A stretch of DNA of 64,000 nt from Clostridiales bacterium (GTDB lineage: Bacteria > Bacillota > Clostridia > Oscillospirales > Oscillospiraceae). The notes beneath the pieces were generated by a model, which was given only the letters and a program-made list of their open reading frames with translations, searched no databases and had not been told where the DNA came from. Made by a program: the position numbers and the translations under genes. The stretch spans positions 372,001-436,000 of the forward strand of contig CP107216.1 in NCBI GenBank assembly GCA_025757645.1, written 5' to 3'. Below are positions 34,328 to 42,986 of the stretch, one piece after another (positions within the stretch are counted from its first letter, which is position 1; each line of letters begins with the position of its first letter).

Positions 34328-34456
34328 ATTCGGAAAACTCCTTTGCTCTGTTTTGCGTTTCGGCAACCCTATTTTCTGCAAAATCCGGTAGTCTATGCAG
34401 TCCGTGCCGCTCACGGGCGTTCCAGTTTTTTCTTCAAAAAATGTCTGCCGCGGCGC

Positions 34457-34499
34457 AAAACGTCCCCGGAGCAGAGCGCATCTGCACCGGGGACGTTTT
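34457..34499 (-). terminator. Terminator after the NCS1 permease operon
   Basis: A 13-bp outer stem (34457-34469 with 34487-34499) encloses a smaller inner stem. The minus strand reads TTTTG after it. It separates the operon from spoVT. Confidence 0.75.
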
Positions 34500-34517
34500 C
34501 GGATCGCTCGGGCCGCC

Positions 34518-35948
34518 TCAGACGATCTCGAGATCGTCGCGGTCGCGGAGCATGTACTTTTTCAGCGGGGTCAGGCTGGCGAGCCAGTAGAGCAGGCCGC
34601 CGCATATGGCATCGAAGCCGCTGCCCGTGAAGATGAGAAACAGCGGGCTCTGGATGCTGCCGGTCAGCGGATTGTACACGAACAGGATCGTGATCAGGCA
34701 CGAGAGGATGACGCAGCCGATGCCGACCAGGTTGAACCCGCCGGTGAACCGGTACGCATCGTGCCCCTCGATGAAGTAGGCCGCCTTGAGCGACAGCTTC
34801 CGCTTTTTCACGACGAGATAGTCCACGACGATCATGCCGATGATCGGCGCCTGAATGAACGCGGCAATGGAGATGAACGCGCCGAAGTGCTCTTCCACGC
34901 CGCCCCAGACGGTCAGCGCGCTGACATACACCATGGCGATGAGCACCAGCACCTTATAGCTGACCTTGGGCATGCCGCTCTTGACGATCATGCAGTTGAC
35001 ATAGGAGCCGGTACCCTGCGTGCCGACATTCGCAAACGCGACCAGCAGCAGGCTCAGCAGCGCGAAGCCGGAGCCGCAGAGGTAGGAGAGCATATTCGTA
35101 GGATCGCTCTCGTACACGCCGGTGCGCACGAACATCGCCAGCGCCATCACGCCGCCGGCGGCGACGAAAAACGGCGCGACCACGCCGTAGGCCAGCGTTG
35201 TGCCCCAGTAGCCGCCGCGCTCGGTCTTGGCCAGACGCGGCAGGACCAGCGCCTGCGTTGACCACGAGAACGCGAACGCCACGTTGCCCTCGGCCGAGAT
35301 CATGAACGCCTGCAGCGGCGTCATGTCCGCGTCCAGCACCGGCTTGACCGCCACGATCTCACGCAGCGGCACGGCCGTGAAGCACAGCACGACGACGACC
35401 ACGCCGACCGCCAGCAGCGCCGTGACCAGAAAGCGGTTGGTCCACTTGATGACATTCGGCCCGCCGAGCGCGATGAGCGTGCCGAGCACGACGCACAGGC
35501 AGCCCAGTACCGGACTCCAGACGGCCGCGTTGAGCACGAGGCCGAACTTCGCCGCAAGGTTGATCATCGACGAGGAAAACAGGCTCGCCGCGACCGCGTA
35601 CCAGCCGAAGTTTGCCACGCTGATGATCGTGGACAGCACAGCCACGCCGCGCCGCCCCAGCACCGAGCGCAGCCAGATCCACAGATCAATGCCGTAGCGC
35701 GTGGCAAAGATGACGGGCAGGCACTCGATGAACACCCAGACGATGTTGAAGCAGAAAATGTTGATGAGCATTCTGCTGAAGGAGAGGTACTGCGCGACAT
35801 AGGCGCCCTGCGTATAGCACCACGTAGCGATGGCAAAGCCGCTCGTGGACAAAAACAGATCCAGGAAGGAATACTGCCGGTCGCCCTTGAGCATGGGCAC
35901 AACGCCCGTAACGGTCTCCTGCCGGATATAGCTTTCTCTGTCTGTCAT
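34518..35948 (-). CDS. NCS1-family permease (cytosine/purine/hydantoin transporter-like)
   Basis: A 476-residue, 12-helix permease of the NCS1 family, which includes cytosine, uracil, hydantoin and thiamine-precursor transporters. The N-terminal part has FLSTSGFAIATWCYTQGAYVA, and helix 3 region has VFIECLPVIFATRYGIDLWIW, like CodB-type proteins. GGPNVIKWTNRFLV and NVGTQGTGSYVNCMIV follow. It lies downstream of a choline kinase/cytidylyltransferase fusion and a 64-aa membrane protein, with 3 bp between stop and start. The context suggests import of choline or another amine for that enzyme; the family itself would suggest a nucleobase. Confidence 0.85.
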   Translation of the reverse strand: MTDRESYIRQETVTGVVPMLKGDRQYSFLDLFLSTSGFAIATWCYTQGAYVAQYLSFSRMLINIFCFNIVWVFIECLPVIFATRYGIDLWIWLRSVLGRRGVAVLSTIISVANFGWYAVAASLFSSSMINLAAKFGLVLNAAVWSPVLGCLCVVLGTLIALGGPNVIKWTNRFLVTALLAVGVVVVVLCFTAVPLREIVAVKPVLDADMTPLQAFMISAEGNVAFAFSWSTQALVLPRLAKTERGGYWGTTLAYGVVAPFFVAAGGVMALAMFVRTGVYESDPTNMLSYLCGSGFALLSLLLVAFANVGTQGTGSYVNCMIVKSGMPKVSYKVLVLIAMVYVSALTVWGGVEEHFGAFISIAAFIQAPIIGMIVVDYLVVKKRKLSLKAAYFIEGHDAYRFTGGFNLVGIGCVILSCLITILFVYNPLTGSIQSPLFLIFTGSGFDAICGGLLYWLASLTPLKKYMLRDRDDLEIV

Positions 35949-35951
35949 GGT

Positions 35952-36146
35952 TCAGCCTCCCAGCATGCAGGTCACGATCAGCACCAGGCTGGCCGCCACG
36001 CTGGCGATGATGATGCCGTAATCGACCCGGGTCATTTTCTTGGGGAACTCGTAGGTGTCGGACTGCATGATCTCCAGCCGCCGCTCGGTCTCCTCGTAGA
36101 TGAGCTGTTCAATCGAGCCCTGCTGGGCCTCTGTCTTCTGTTTCAA
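35952..36146 (-). CDS. Small single-helix membrane protein
   Basis: A 64-residue protein with a charged N-terminal half (coiled-coil-like QLIYEETERRLEIMQSD, residues 14-30) and one C-terminal membrane helix (YGIIIASVAASLVLIVTCML, residues 43-62). Its start overlaps the stop of the fusion gene (ATGA) and its stop is three bases before the permease start, so all three are coupled. It may be a small accessory subunit of the permease. I do not recognise a family. Confidence 0.8.
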   Translation of the reverse strand: MKQKTEAQQGSIEQLIYEETERRLEIMQSDTYEFPKKMTRVDYGIIIASVAASLVLIVTCMLGG

Positions 36147-37933
36147 GCAAACTCCTCCTCATGGTCATATCGCTCCAGCGTCAGCCGGGCGTATTGCTTT
36201 GTGTATTTATACCAGATGTAGAGATACTCGCCGACGTGCTTGGCGCACGCCTCCTGATACAGCCCCCACAAAAACCAGAAGTAGGACGCCATGGCCACAT
36301 AGCCGATGTAGTGGCGCAGCTCCGCCCCCGTGGGCGCGTGGCCGAGATAGCGTGCGATCACCTGCTCCGCCTCCTCGGGCGTGTAGTCCGAGCAGGCGAT
36401 AAATGTGCCGATGTCGCAGCCAGGGTCGGCCATGCCGGCATATTCCCAGTCGATCAGGTACATCTTCCCCTGCTTGTCGATCAGGAAGTTTGGGTTATAG
36501 CTGTCGCAGTGGCAGGCGCACAGGGGGACCGCGTCGCCCTTCAGGCGCTCGTGCAGCGCGCACATCGTCTCGTGCAGCTCCTGCATGCCGGTAAAGTCGG
36601 AGACGTCCGTCCCCTGCAGCCGGTCGAGAAAGCCGTTGATCTTCTCCCAGATGTCAAACCGGCCGTCGAGCTGTATGCCGCTCGTGTGCAGGCGGCGCAG
36701 CATACGCAGCGCCGTGTCGACCTGCTCGGTGTTGTGATAGTCCAGAATGGCCGCGTCCTCGATATAGTGCGAGATCTTCCAGCCCTTGGCCGCGTCGATG
36801 TAGAGAAACGTGTCGTCGAGCCCCAGCGCCTTGGCCACCTCCAGCGCCCGCGCCTCGGCCGGGCGGTCGATGTAAGCCTCCGTGCCCGCACCGGGGTGGC
36901 GGTACACGTAGTCCCGGCCGTTGCACGTGAACTTGAACGACAGGTTCGTCAGCCCCGTCTTGATCGGGATGATGCCGTGGATGCTGTCCGGTGTGCAGTG
37001 GAGCACGGCGCAGATGTTGTCGAAAATGTACGAGTCGGTATTGGTGACATAGGCGCTGTCAAACGCCCGCAGCTCATCGAGCGAGTCGAACTCATGGATG
37101 CCGCCGGGATATTTGCGGATGTACATCTCCAGCTCGCGGATGTGCCGGGCGTACAGATCCTCCCAGAGCCCCGCCCGGGTGACCGGGCTGTCATACTCCC
37201 GCTCGAGGATCTGCGTAAATTTCTCGCTGAAGCTGCGGTCGAAATAGGCGTGTCCGATCATGTACCACGCGTCGCTCCCGCCGACCTGCACGCCTGTGAT
37301 GCGGCCCTTGCGGTTCGTGACCATGCAGTACTCGTCCGTTTTGCCTGCGCTGTAGAGCGACGCGTAATACGCCTGATACACATAGGGCTCAAACGGGTTT
37401 TGCTCAAAGTAGTTGTCCGAGGAGCAGATGAAGGTGTTTTTCAGCCGGTCGCGGACGAGCATGAGCGTGGAGGGGTTGTTGTAGCGGTGGTAATCCTCGT
37501 TGATGACGATCTTCACATGGAAGCGGTCCTCGAGGTAAAACAGCTTTTCCTTCATATAGCCGACCACGACCGTGATGTCGTCGATGCCCGCCGCCTGCAG
37601 CTGGCGGATCTCGCGCTCGATGAGCACCTCGCCCTTCACCTTCAGCAGGGCCTTCGGCTTTTCATACGACAGGGGGGCAAAGCGCGAGCTCATGCCCGCC
37701 GCCATGATAACGGCGTTGTCCACCCGGTACGGCGCAAGCGCTGCACGGCCCGCATCCGTGATGCGGTTCGTCCCGTCGAGATAGCCCATGGCGTCCAGCT
37801 GCTTGACCAGCCCGTTCACGGTGCCGAGTGCTTTGCCGGTGCCCTGCGCGATGGCGCGCTGCGAAAGCGCCGGCTCGTCCGCGGGACGGACCGCAATGTA
37901 GCTGAGCAGCGCAAACTGATTTTTTGTCAACAA
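36143..37933 (-). CDS. Winged-helix / NTP transferase / choline kinase fusion (LicC-LicA-like)
   Basis: A 596-residue three-part protein. Residues 1-70 form a MarR/winged-helix domain (LSQRAIAQGTGKALGTVNGLVKQLDAMGYL). Residues 72-300 are a nucleotidyltransferase with MAAGMSSRFAPLSYEKPKAL, as in CTP:phosphocholine cytidylyltransferase LicC. Residues 310-596 are a LicA-type aminoglycoside/choline kinase, with catalytic HCDSYNPNFLID (H-x-D-x4-N) and YLIDWEYAGMADPGCDIGTF. It could phosphorylate choline or a related amine and activate it as CDP-choline, while sensing and repressing its own operon. The start codon is the first in frame after the promoter. Substrates are inferred from family. Confidence 0.9.
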   Translation of the reverse strand: MLTKNQFALLSYIAVRPADEPALSQRAIAQGTGKALGTVNGLVKQLDAMGYLDGTNRITDAGRAALAPYRVDNAVIMAAGMSSRFAPLSYEKPKALLKVKGEVLIEREIRQLQAAGIDDITVVVGYMKEKLFYLEDRFHVKIVINEDYHRYNNPSTLMLVRDRLKNTFICSSDNYFEQNPFEPYVYQAYYASLYSAGKTDEYCMVTNRKGRITGVQVGGSDAWYMIGHAYFDRSFSEKFTQILEREYDSPVTRAGLWEDLYARHIRELEMYIRKYPGGIHEFDSLDELRAFDSAYVTNTDSYIFDNICAVLHCTPDSIHGIIPIKTGLTNLSFKFTCNGRDYVYRHPGAGTEAYIDRPAEARALEVAKALGLDDTFLYIDAAKGWKISHYIEDAAILDYHNTEQVDTALRMLRRLHTSGIQLDGRFDIWEKINGFLDRLQGTDVSDFTGMQELHETMCALHERLKGDAVPLCACHCDSYNPNFLIDKQGKMYLIDWEYAGMADPGCDIGTFIACSDYTPEEAEQVIARYLGHAPTGAELRHYIGYVAMASYFWFLWGLYQEACAKHVGEYLYIWYKYTKQYARLTLERYDHEEEFA

Positions 37934-37965
37934 GATCGTCAGGCTCCCTTGCGTTCATTTTTTTG

Positions 37966-38076
37966 ATATGCGATGCATATTGTGAACTTATTTTGTCGTT
38001 TTGTCAAGTGCACGTAAAAACAATGTCGGAAACATATGCAGATTCCCTTGTGTTTCCGATTTCGACATTATATAAT
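37966..38076. promoter_or_regulatory. Divergent promoters with nested dyads between the Lic-like and polymer operons
   Basis: Minus strand: TTGACA (38007-38002) - 17 bp - CACAAT (37984-37979), with the palindrome ATATGCGATGCATAT (37966-37980) over the -10 and start. Plus strand: TTGTGT (38048-38053) - 17 bp - TATAAT (38071-38076). Inverted arms TCGGAAACA (38026-38034) and TGTTTCCGA (38051-38059) are flanked by outer arms AATGTCG (38022-38028) and CGACATT (38063-38069), covering the plus promoter. These are good operator candidates, possibly for the winged-helix domain of the fusion protein. Confidence 0.65.
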
Positions 38077-38094
38077 GAAAAAATGCTGTAAAGG

Positions 38095-38790
38095 ATGCGT
38101 TTGCTTTTTATGGTCTATCTGGTGCTGATATATGCCCTGGTCTATGCACTGGGCGAGTTTGTTTCCGGCAGGATCGGCCTGCCGCACAGCGTCACCTTCG
38201 CGGGGCTGGCGGTCTTTCTCGCGGCGGCGCTGATCCTTTACCGACGCAGATACGGTCTCGGCGCCTGCCGCCGGGGGCGGAAGCGGTGGCCGGGGCTGCT
38301 GTTGCTGCTGCTCTGGCCGGCCGGCGATCTGGTGCTGGCCGCCTGCGGCCGCAGCGCCGCCGCGGACGGGTTTTTCGCCTGCGGGATGTACGTCGTGTGC
38401 GGCATGGCGGAGGAGCTGGCTTTCCGCGGGTATCTGTGGGAACATACGCAGCGGCTGCGGCCGCTGACGGCGGCCGTGCTCAACGCGGCCGTGTTCGGCG
38501 TGTTCCACGCCGTCAATCTCATCGGAGGCGCACCGGGCGCCGTCGGCATACAGGCGGTGTGCGCCGCCTGCACGGGCTTCGCCCTGTGCGGGACGGTCGC
38601 CTATTACCGCTCCATCGTGCCGGCGCTGGGCATCCATGCGCTCATCAATCTCTTCGGCGGACTTTTCCCCGCCGATGACCTTCGCGGCGCCGGGCTGCTC
38701 GTGTCCGGGTTCTGTGCCGCCTGCAGCGTGCTCGCCGGGCTGTGGATGCTACGGGCAGAGGAGAACGGAAAACATGAAACTGTACATTGA
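38095..38790 (+). CDS. CPBP-family intramembrane metalloprotease (CAAX/Abi type)
   Basis: A 231-residue membrane protein with about seven helices. The CPBP motifs are present: EELAFRGYLWE (E-E-x3-R) near residue 105 and FGVFHAVNL (F-x3-H) near residue 138, forming a di-metal protease site. Bacterial members include bacteriocin-immunity and exopolysaccharide-linked proteins. The start could be ATG 38095 or ATG 38110; neither has an ideal ribosome site. Its end overlaps the next gene by 17 bases. The role in the polymer operon is unknown. Confidence 0.85.
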   Translation: MRLLFMVYLVLIYALVYALGEFVSGRIGLPHSVTFAGLAVFLAAALILYRRRYGLGACRRGRKRWPGLLLLLLWPAGDLVLAACGRSAAADGFFACGMYVVCGMAEELAFRGYLWEHTQRLRPLTAAVLNAAVFGVFHAVNLIGGAPGAVGIQAVCAACTGFALCGTVAYYRSIVPALGIHALINLFGGLFPADDLRGAGLLVSGFCAACSVLAGLWMLRAEENGKHETVH

Positions 38791-40018
38791 TCCCGGCACG
38801 GGCAGCATGCTCTTTGCCATTCTGATCGGCATCATCGGCGCACTGAACTTTGCGCTGCGGGGCTGGATCATCAAGCTGCGCTTTCTCCTGAGCGGCGGGG
38901 AAAAGACCGCCGTCGACCAGGAAAAGCACCCGCTGGCCGTCTTCGTGGACGACAAGCGCTACTGGAACGTGATGGAGCCCGTGTGCCGCGAGCTGGACCG
39001 GCGCGGGCTGGACGTCGCGTATCTGACGGCCTCGCCCGACGATCCGGCGCTGCAAAACCCCTACGCGCACGTGCACGCGGAGTTTCTCGGCGAGGGCAAC
39101 AAGGCCTTTGCCAAGCTCAACTTCCTGCGCGCGAACGTGCTGCTGTCCACCACGCCGGGGCTGGACGTCTACCAGTGGAAGCGCTCGCCGGGCGTGGACT
39201 ACTATGTGCACATCCTGCACGCGGCCAACGAGGTCGCCGGCTACCGGATGTTCGGCATCGACTATTACGATACGGTCTTCGTCTCCGGCGACTATCAGAT
39301 CCGCGACCTGCGCGCGCTCGAGGCGCTGCGCGGCCTGCCCGCCAAGGAGGTCGTGAAGATCGGCATCCCCTACATGGACGAGATGAAGCGGCGGCTGGAC
39401 GCCGCCGGCCCCATCGCACCGCACAGGACGACGGTGCTCATCGCGCCGTCCTGGGGGCCGAGCGCGATCTTCAGCAAATACGGCGGCAAGATCATCGACA
39501 AGCTGCTCGCCGGCGGCTACCATGTCATCATCCGCCCGCACCCCCAGTCGTACAAGTCGGAAAAGGACATGATCGACAAGCTCATGGCCGCCTACCCGGA
39601 CTCGGAGGATCTGGAGTGGAACCGCGACAACGATAACTTCGACGTGCTCCGGCGCGCCGATCTGCTCGTCTCCGATTTCTCCGGCGTCATCTTCGATTTC
39701 ACGCTGGTCTTTGACAAGCCCGTCATCTACGCGGACACGAAGTTTGACAAGAGCCCCTACGACTGCTGGTGGCTCGACACGCCGTACTGGACGTTCGAGA
39801 TCCTGCCGCAGATCGGCCAGCAGCTCACCGAGGACAACTTCGACACGCTCGGCGACATGGTGCAGCAGTGCCTGACCGACCCGAAATACGCCCAGGGCCG
39901 CGACACGGCAAGAGCGCAGACCTGGGTCTATCCGGGCAAGGGCGCCGTGCGCGCTGCGGACTATCTCGAGCAGAAGATGAAGGAACTTACCGCAACGCAT
40001 GAGGAGAAAGAACCGTGA
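38774..40018 (+). CDS. CDP-glycerol glycerophosphotransferase-like enzyme (TagB/TagF family)
   Basis: A 414-residue protein. After a short membrane-associated N-terminus (LYIDPGTGSMLFAILIGIIG) comes a GT-B-like polymerase domain. The C-terminal half has IIRPHPQSYKSEKDM, RADLLVSDFSGVIFDFTLVF and DKPVIY, the conserved motifs of Glyphos_transf (TagB/TagF) enzymes that move glycerol phosphate from CDP-glycerol. It is shorter than TagF (about 740), closer to TagB. ATG 38774 follows GAGGAGAAC; the longer reading overlaps the protease. It is followed, with a 4-base overlap, by the YidC-sulfatase fusion, so both probably build a surface polyol-phosphate. Confidence 0.87.
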   Translation: MKLYIDPGTGSMLFAILIGIIGALNFALRGWIIKLRFLLSGGEKTAVDQEKHPLAVFVDDKRYWNVMEPVCRELDRRGLDVAYLTASPDDPALQNPYAHVHAEFLGEGNKAFAKLNFLRANVLLSTTPGLDVYQWKRSPGVDYYVHILHAANEVAGYRMFGIDYYDTVFVSGDYQIRDLRALEALRGLPAKEVVKIGIPYMDEMKRRLDAAGPIAPHRTTVLIAPSWGPSAIFSKYGGKIIDKLLAGGYHVIIRPHPQSYKSEKDMIDKLMAAYPDSEDLEWNRDNDNFDVLRRADLLVSDFSGVIFDFTLVFDKPVIYADTKFDKSPYDCWWLDTPYWTFEILPQIGQQLTEDNFDTLGDMVQQCLTDPKYAQGRDTARAQTWVYPGKGAVRAADYLEQKMKELTATHEEKEP

Positions 40019-42786
40019 CATTTTTTCAGATACTGGATTCCCTGCTGCTGCAGCCGCTGCAGCTTTTGTTTGAGGTCGTCTATGTCAACGCCAACCGCGT
40101 GATCGGCAACCCCGGCCTGTCCATCATCGTGCTGAGCCTGGTCATGAACTTTCTGGTGCTGCCGCTCTACATGCGGGCCGACGCGCTGCAGGAAGAGGAG
40201 CGCGACATGGAGGCCCGCCTGCACCGCGGCGTGACGCACATCAAAAAGACGTTCCGCGGCGACGAGAAGATGATGATCCTGCAGACCTACTACCGCCAGA
40301 ACCACTATAAGCCCACGTATGTTCTGCGCAGTGCGGTGTCGCTGTTTCTGGAGATCCCGTTTTTCATCGCCGCCTACCGCTTCCTGTCCGGGCTGGAGCT
40401 CATCAAGGGCGTGTCCTTCGGGCCGATCGCCGACCTCGGCGCCGCCGACGGGCTGATCGCCATCGCCGGCGTGCACATCAACCTCCTGCCCATCATCATG
40501 ACGGCGGTCAACCTCGTCTCGTGCATCATCTTCACGAAGGGCGCAACGCCCAAGACGAAGATCCAGCTGTACGTGATGGCGGTGTTCTTCCTGTTTTTCC
40601 TGTACACCTCCCCCGCCGGTCTGGTGTTTTACTGGACGCTCAACAACATCTTCTCCCTCATCAAGACCATCTTCTACAAGCTCAAGCATCCGGGGCGGGT
40701 GCTCAAGATCCTGGCCGCCGTCTCCGGTGCGGCGCTGCTGGCGCTCGGTCTCGTGCGCTATTCCTTCTCCGAGCGGCCGGTCGTCAAGGCCGCGCTGCTG
40801 CTTCTGGGCGCGGCGCTGATGCTGCCCCTGATCGTGGGGCTGATCCGCACGAAGAAGCCCGCCGCCGGCAAGCCCGCCGCCAAGCCGAACGCAAAGATCT
40901 TCTTTGGCTGCGCCGCGTTCCTGGCGCTGTTCATCGGCGGATACATTCCGGCGTCCGTCATCTCGTCGTCCGCGCAGGAATTCGTGAACGTGCAGATGTA
41001 CTACAGCCCGATCTGGTTTGTCATCAACAGCCTGTGCCTCGCCATCGGCACCTTTGTCATCTGGTTCGGCATCTTCTACTGGCTGGCCAGCCCGAAGGGC
41101 AAGGTCGCCTTTGAGAAGGTTTTGTGGATGCTCGTCGGCGTCGCCATCGTGGATTTCATGTTCTTCGGCAAGTACCTCGGTGTGCTCTCGTCCACGCTCA
41201 GCTTTGAGGGCGGCATGCAGTTTGCGCCGGCCGAGCTCTGGGGCAACCTGCTCGCAATCGCGGCCACCGCCGGTGTCATGTATCTGGTCTATCGACGGTG
41301 GAGCAAGCATGTATTCAAGGCAGCGCTCGCGTTCGTTCTGGCCATTGCCATCATGCTGCCGATCAATATCGGCAGCATCCACTCGCAGATCAAGAGCATC
41401 CGCCAGACGATGGAAGAGAGCGGCGGTGTGCCGGAATACACCATGAGCAAGACCGGCAAAAACGTCATCGTGCTCATGCTCGACCGCGCCGTGGGCGCAT
41501 TCCTGCCGTATATTTTCAACGAAAAACCGGAGCTCCAGGCACAGTTCGACGGCTTCACCGCTTATACGAACGTCGTCTCCACCGGCGCTTTCACGAACAT
41601 GGGCACGCCCGCGCTCATGGGTGGATACGAATACACGGTCGACCAGATCAACCTGCGCAAAGATGAAAAGCTGGTCGACAAGCACAACGAGGCGCTCAAG
41701 ATGATGCCGGTCCTGTTTGACCAGAACGACTTTGACGTCACGGTCTTCGACCCCATCTACGCCAACTACCAGTGGGTGCCCGACCTGTCCGTCTTCTCCG
41801 ATTACCCGGACATTCACCGCTATATCACCTTCGGCGCCTTTGAATCGGACATGAGCCCGAAAAACTGGGTCAGCGCGAATATGCGCAATTTCTTCGGTTA
41901 CAGTCTCATGAAGGTGTGCCCCGTCGCTGCGCAGTCCATCCTCTATGACAACGGCAACTATAACCGCAGCAGCGTGCAGACGGAGGAGGAGGAAAATTTC
42001 GTCGAGCAGACGATCACCAGCCCCCACACCGCCACCGGTATGGACGCCACGTTCCTCAAGGGCTACCATGCACTGACCCATCTCCCGACGATCACGCAGA
42101 CCACCAAGAGCGGGGACAACACGTTCCTGTTCATGACCAACGACACCACGCACTCCCCCGTGCTGCTGCAGGAGCCGGATTATTCCGTTGCCGGCACCAT
42201 TGATAACACGGAGTATGACAAAACGCACGCGGACCGTTTCACCGTTGACGGCAAGTCGATCACCATGGAGGAGGATGTCCAGTTTGCGCACTATGACCCC
42301 AACGTGGCCTCGCTGATGCAGCTCGGCAAATGGTTTGACTATATGCGCGAAAACGGCGTGTACGATAACACGCGCATCATCCTCGTCGCAGATCACGGAC
42401 GCGGCCTGTACCTCAATTGGGATCGCGTTATCGACAACGGCCCCGATACGGACTTTTTCTTCCCCCTGCTGATGGTCAAGGACTTCAATGCCAAGGGCTT
42501 CTCGTTCTCGGACACGTTCATGACCACGGCCGACGTGCCGACACTGGCGACAAGCGGGCTGATCGACAACCCGACGAACCCCTTCACCGGCAACGCCATC
42601 AATGCAAACGCCAAATATGACCGGCCGTTTTATGCATTCATGTCCTACGATTGGGACACTTCCAAAAACAACGGCAACCAGTTCTTCCCCGGCACATGGT
42701 ACCGGGTTGACAATCAGAATGCGCGCGACAAGCGCAACTGGGTCATGGTCGGTGAGAACACCGTCCTGCCGGACGCCCTGCGCTGA
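40015..42786 (+). CDS. YidC/Oxa1 insertase domain fused to an alkaline phosphatase/sulfatase-superfamily domain
   Basis: A 923-residue protein. Residues 1-225 are a YidC/Oxa1 domain: an N-terminal helix, the PGLSIIVLSLVMNFLVLPLY helix, a cytoplasmic helical hairpin, and the signature YTSPAGLVFYWTLNNIFSLI (197-216). Residues 228-455 hold about seven further helices. Residues 480-915 form an extracellular phosphatase-fold domain with NVIVLMLDRAV (Asp490), a nucleophile loop STGAFTNMGTPALMGG (522-537) and a metal motif VADHGRG near 792, like LtaS or phosphoglycerol transferases. GTG at 40015 is the start, overlapping the upstream stop. I infer a lipid-linked phospho-group transferase or hydrolase with a built-in insertase-like module. 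Confidence 0.85.
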   Translation: MTFFQILDSLLLQPLQLLFEVVYVNANRVIGNPGLSIIVLSLVMNFLVLPLYMRADALQEEERDMEARLHRGVTHIKKTFRGDEKMMILQTYYRQNHYKPTYVLRSAVSLFLEIPFFIAAYRFLSGLELIKGVSFGPIADLGAADGLIAIAGVHINLLPIIMTAVNLVSCIIFTKGATPKTKIQLYVMAVFFLFFLYTSPAGLVFYWTLNNIFSLIKTIFYKLKHPGRVLKILAAVSGAALLALGLVRYSFSERPVVKAALLLLGAALMLPLIVGLIRTKKPAAGKPAAKPNAKIFFGCAAFLALFIGGYIPASVISSSAQEFVNVQMYYSPIWFVINSLCLAIGTFVIWFGIFYWLASPKGKVAFEKVLWMLVGVAIVDFMFFGKYLGVLSSTLSFEGGMQFAPAELWGNLLAIAATAGVMYLVYRRWSKHVFKAALAFVLAIAIMLPINIGSIHSQIKSIRQTMEESGGVPEYTMSKTGKNVIVLMLDRAVGAFLPYIFNEKPELQAQFDGFTAYTNVVSTGAFTNMGTPALMGGYEYTVDQINLRKDEKLVDKHNEALKMMPVLFDQNDFDVTVFDPIYANYQWVPDLSVFSDYPDIHRYITFGAFESDMSPKNWVSANMRNFFGYSLMKVCPVAAQSILYDNGNYNRSSVQTEEEENFVEQTITSPHTATGMDATFLKGYHALTHLPTITQTTKSGDNTFLFMTNDTTHSPVLLQEPDYSVAGTIDNTEYDKTHADRFTVDGKSITMEEDVQFAHYDPNVASLMQLGKWFDYMRENGVYDNTRIILVADHGRGLYLNWDRVIDNGPDTDFFFPLLMVKDFNAKGFSFSDTFMTTADVPTLATSGLIDNPTNPFTGNAINANAKYDRPFYAFMSYDWDTSKNNGNQFFPGTWYRVDNQNARDKRNWVMVGENTVLPDALR

Positions 42787-42787
42787 C

Positions 42788-42937
42788 CCCGCCGCGCCCA
42801 TGCGGCGCGTGGATTGGAATTCGGACATAAAGCCTTTCTTGGTCGCTGCGGCCTGGTCGCACCCCGCACGGGGTGCGCGGATTGAAATTCGATCATCGTG
42901 CAGGGCTTCTCTTTCCAAATCATCGCGCCCCGCGCAG
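42788..42937 (+). CRISPR. Degenerate type I-C-like CRISPR relic (two repeats plus a partial third, no cas genes)
   Basis: The repeat at 42856-42889 has the I-C form: GTCGC, a GCACCCC/GGGGTGC stem, then the 3' tag GCGGATTGAAAT. A diverged repeat at 42788-42821 keeps the tag (GCGTGGATTGGAATT) with a changed stem. The 34-bp gap between them (42822-42855) is spacer length. A second 32-34-bp gap leads to the 5' half of a third repeat (about 42922-42937). The array starts right after the stop of the fusion gene. No cas gene is in the window. Confidence 0.55.
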
Positions 42938-42954
42938 AACGCCCCCAACGGCAG

Positions 42955-42986
42955 ACGCCCCGGACTGCAAATGCAGTCCGGGGCGT
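42955..42986 (+). terminator. Hairpin after the polymer operon
   Basis: A perfect 15-bp stem (42955-42969 with 42972-42986) followed by TCATATAAAA. It lacks a strong T-run but is the best candidate end for the plus-strand operon. The sequence from 42990 to 43150 shows no supported gene. Confidence 0.55.
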
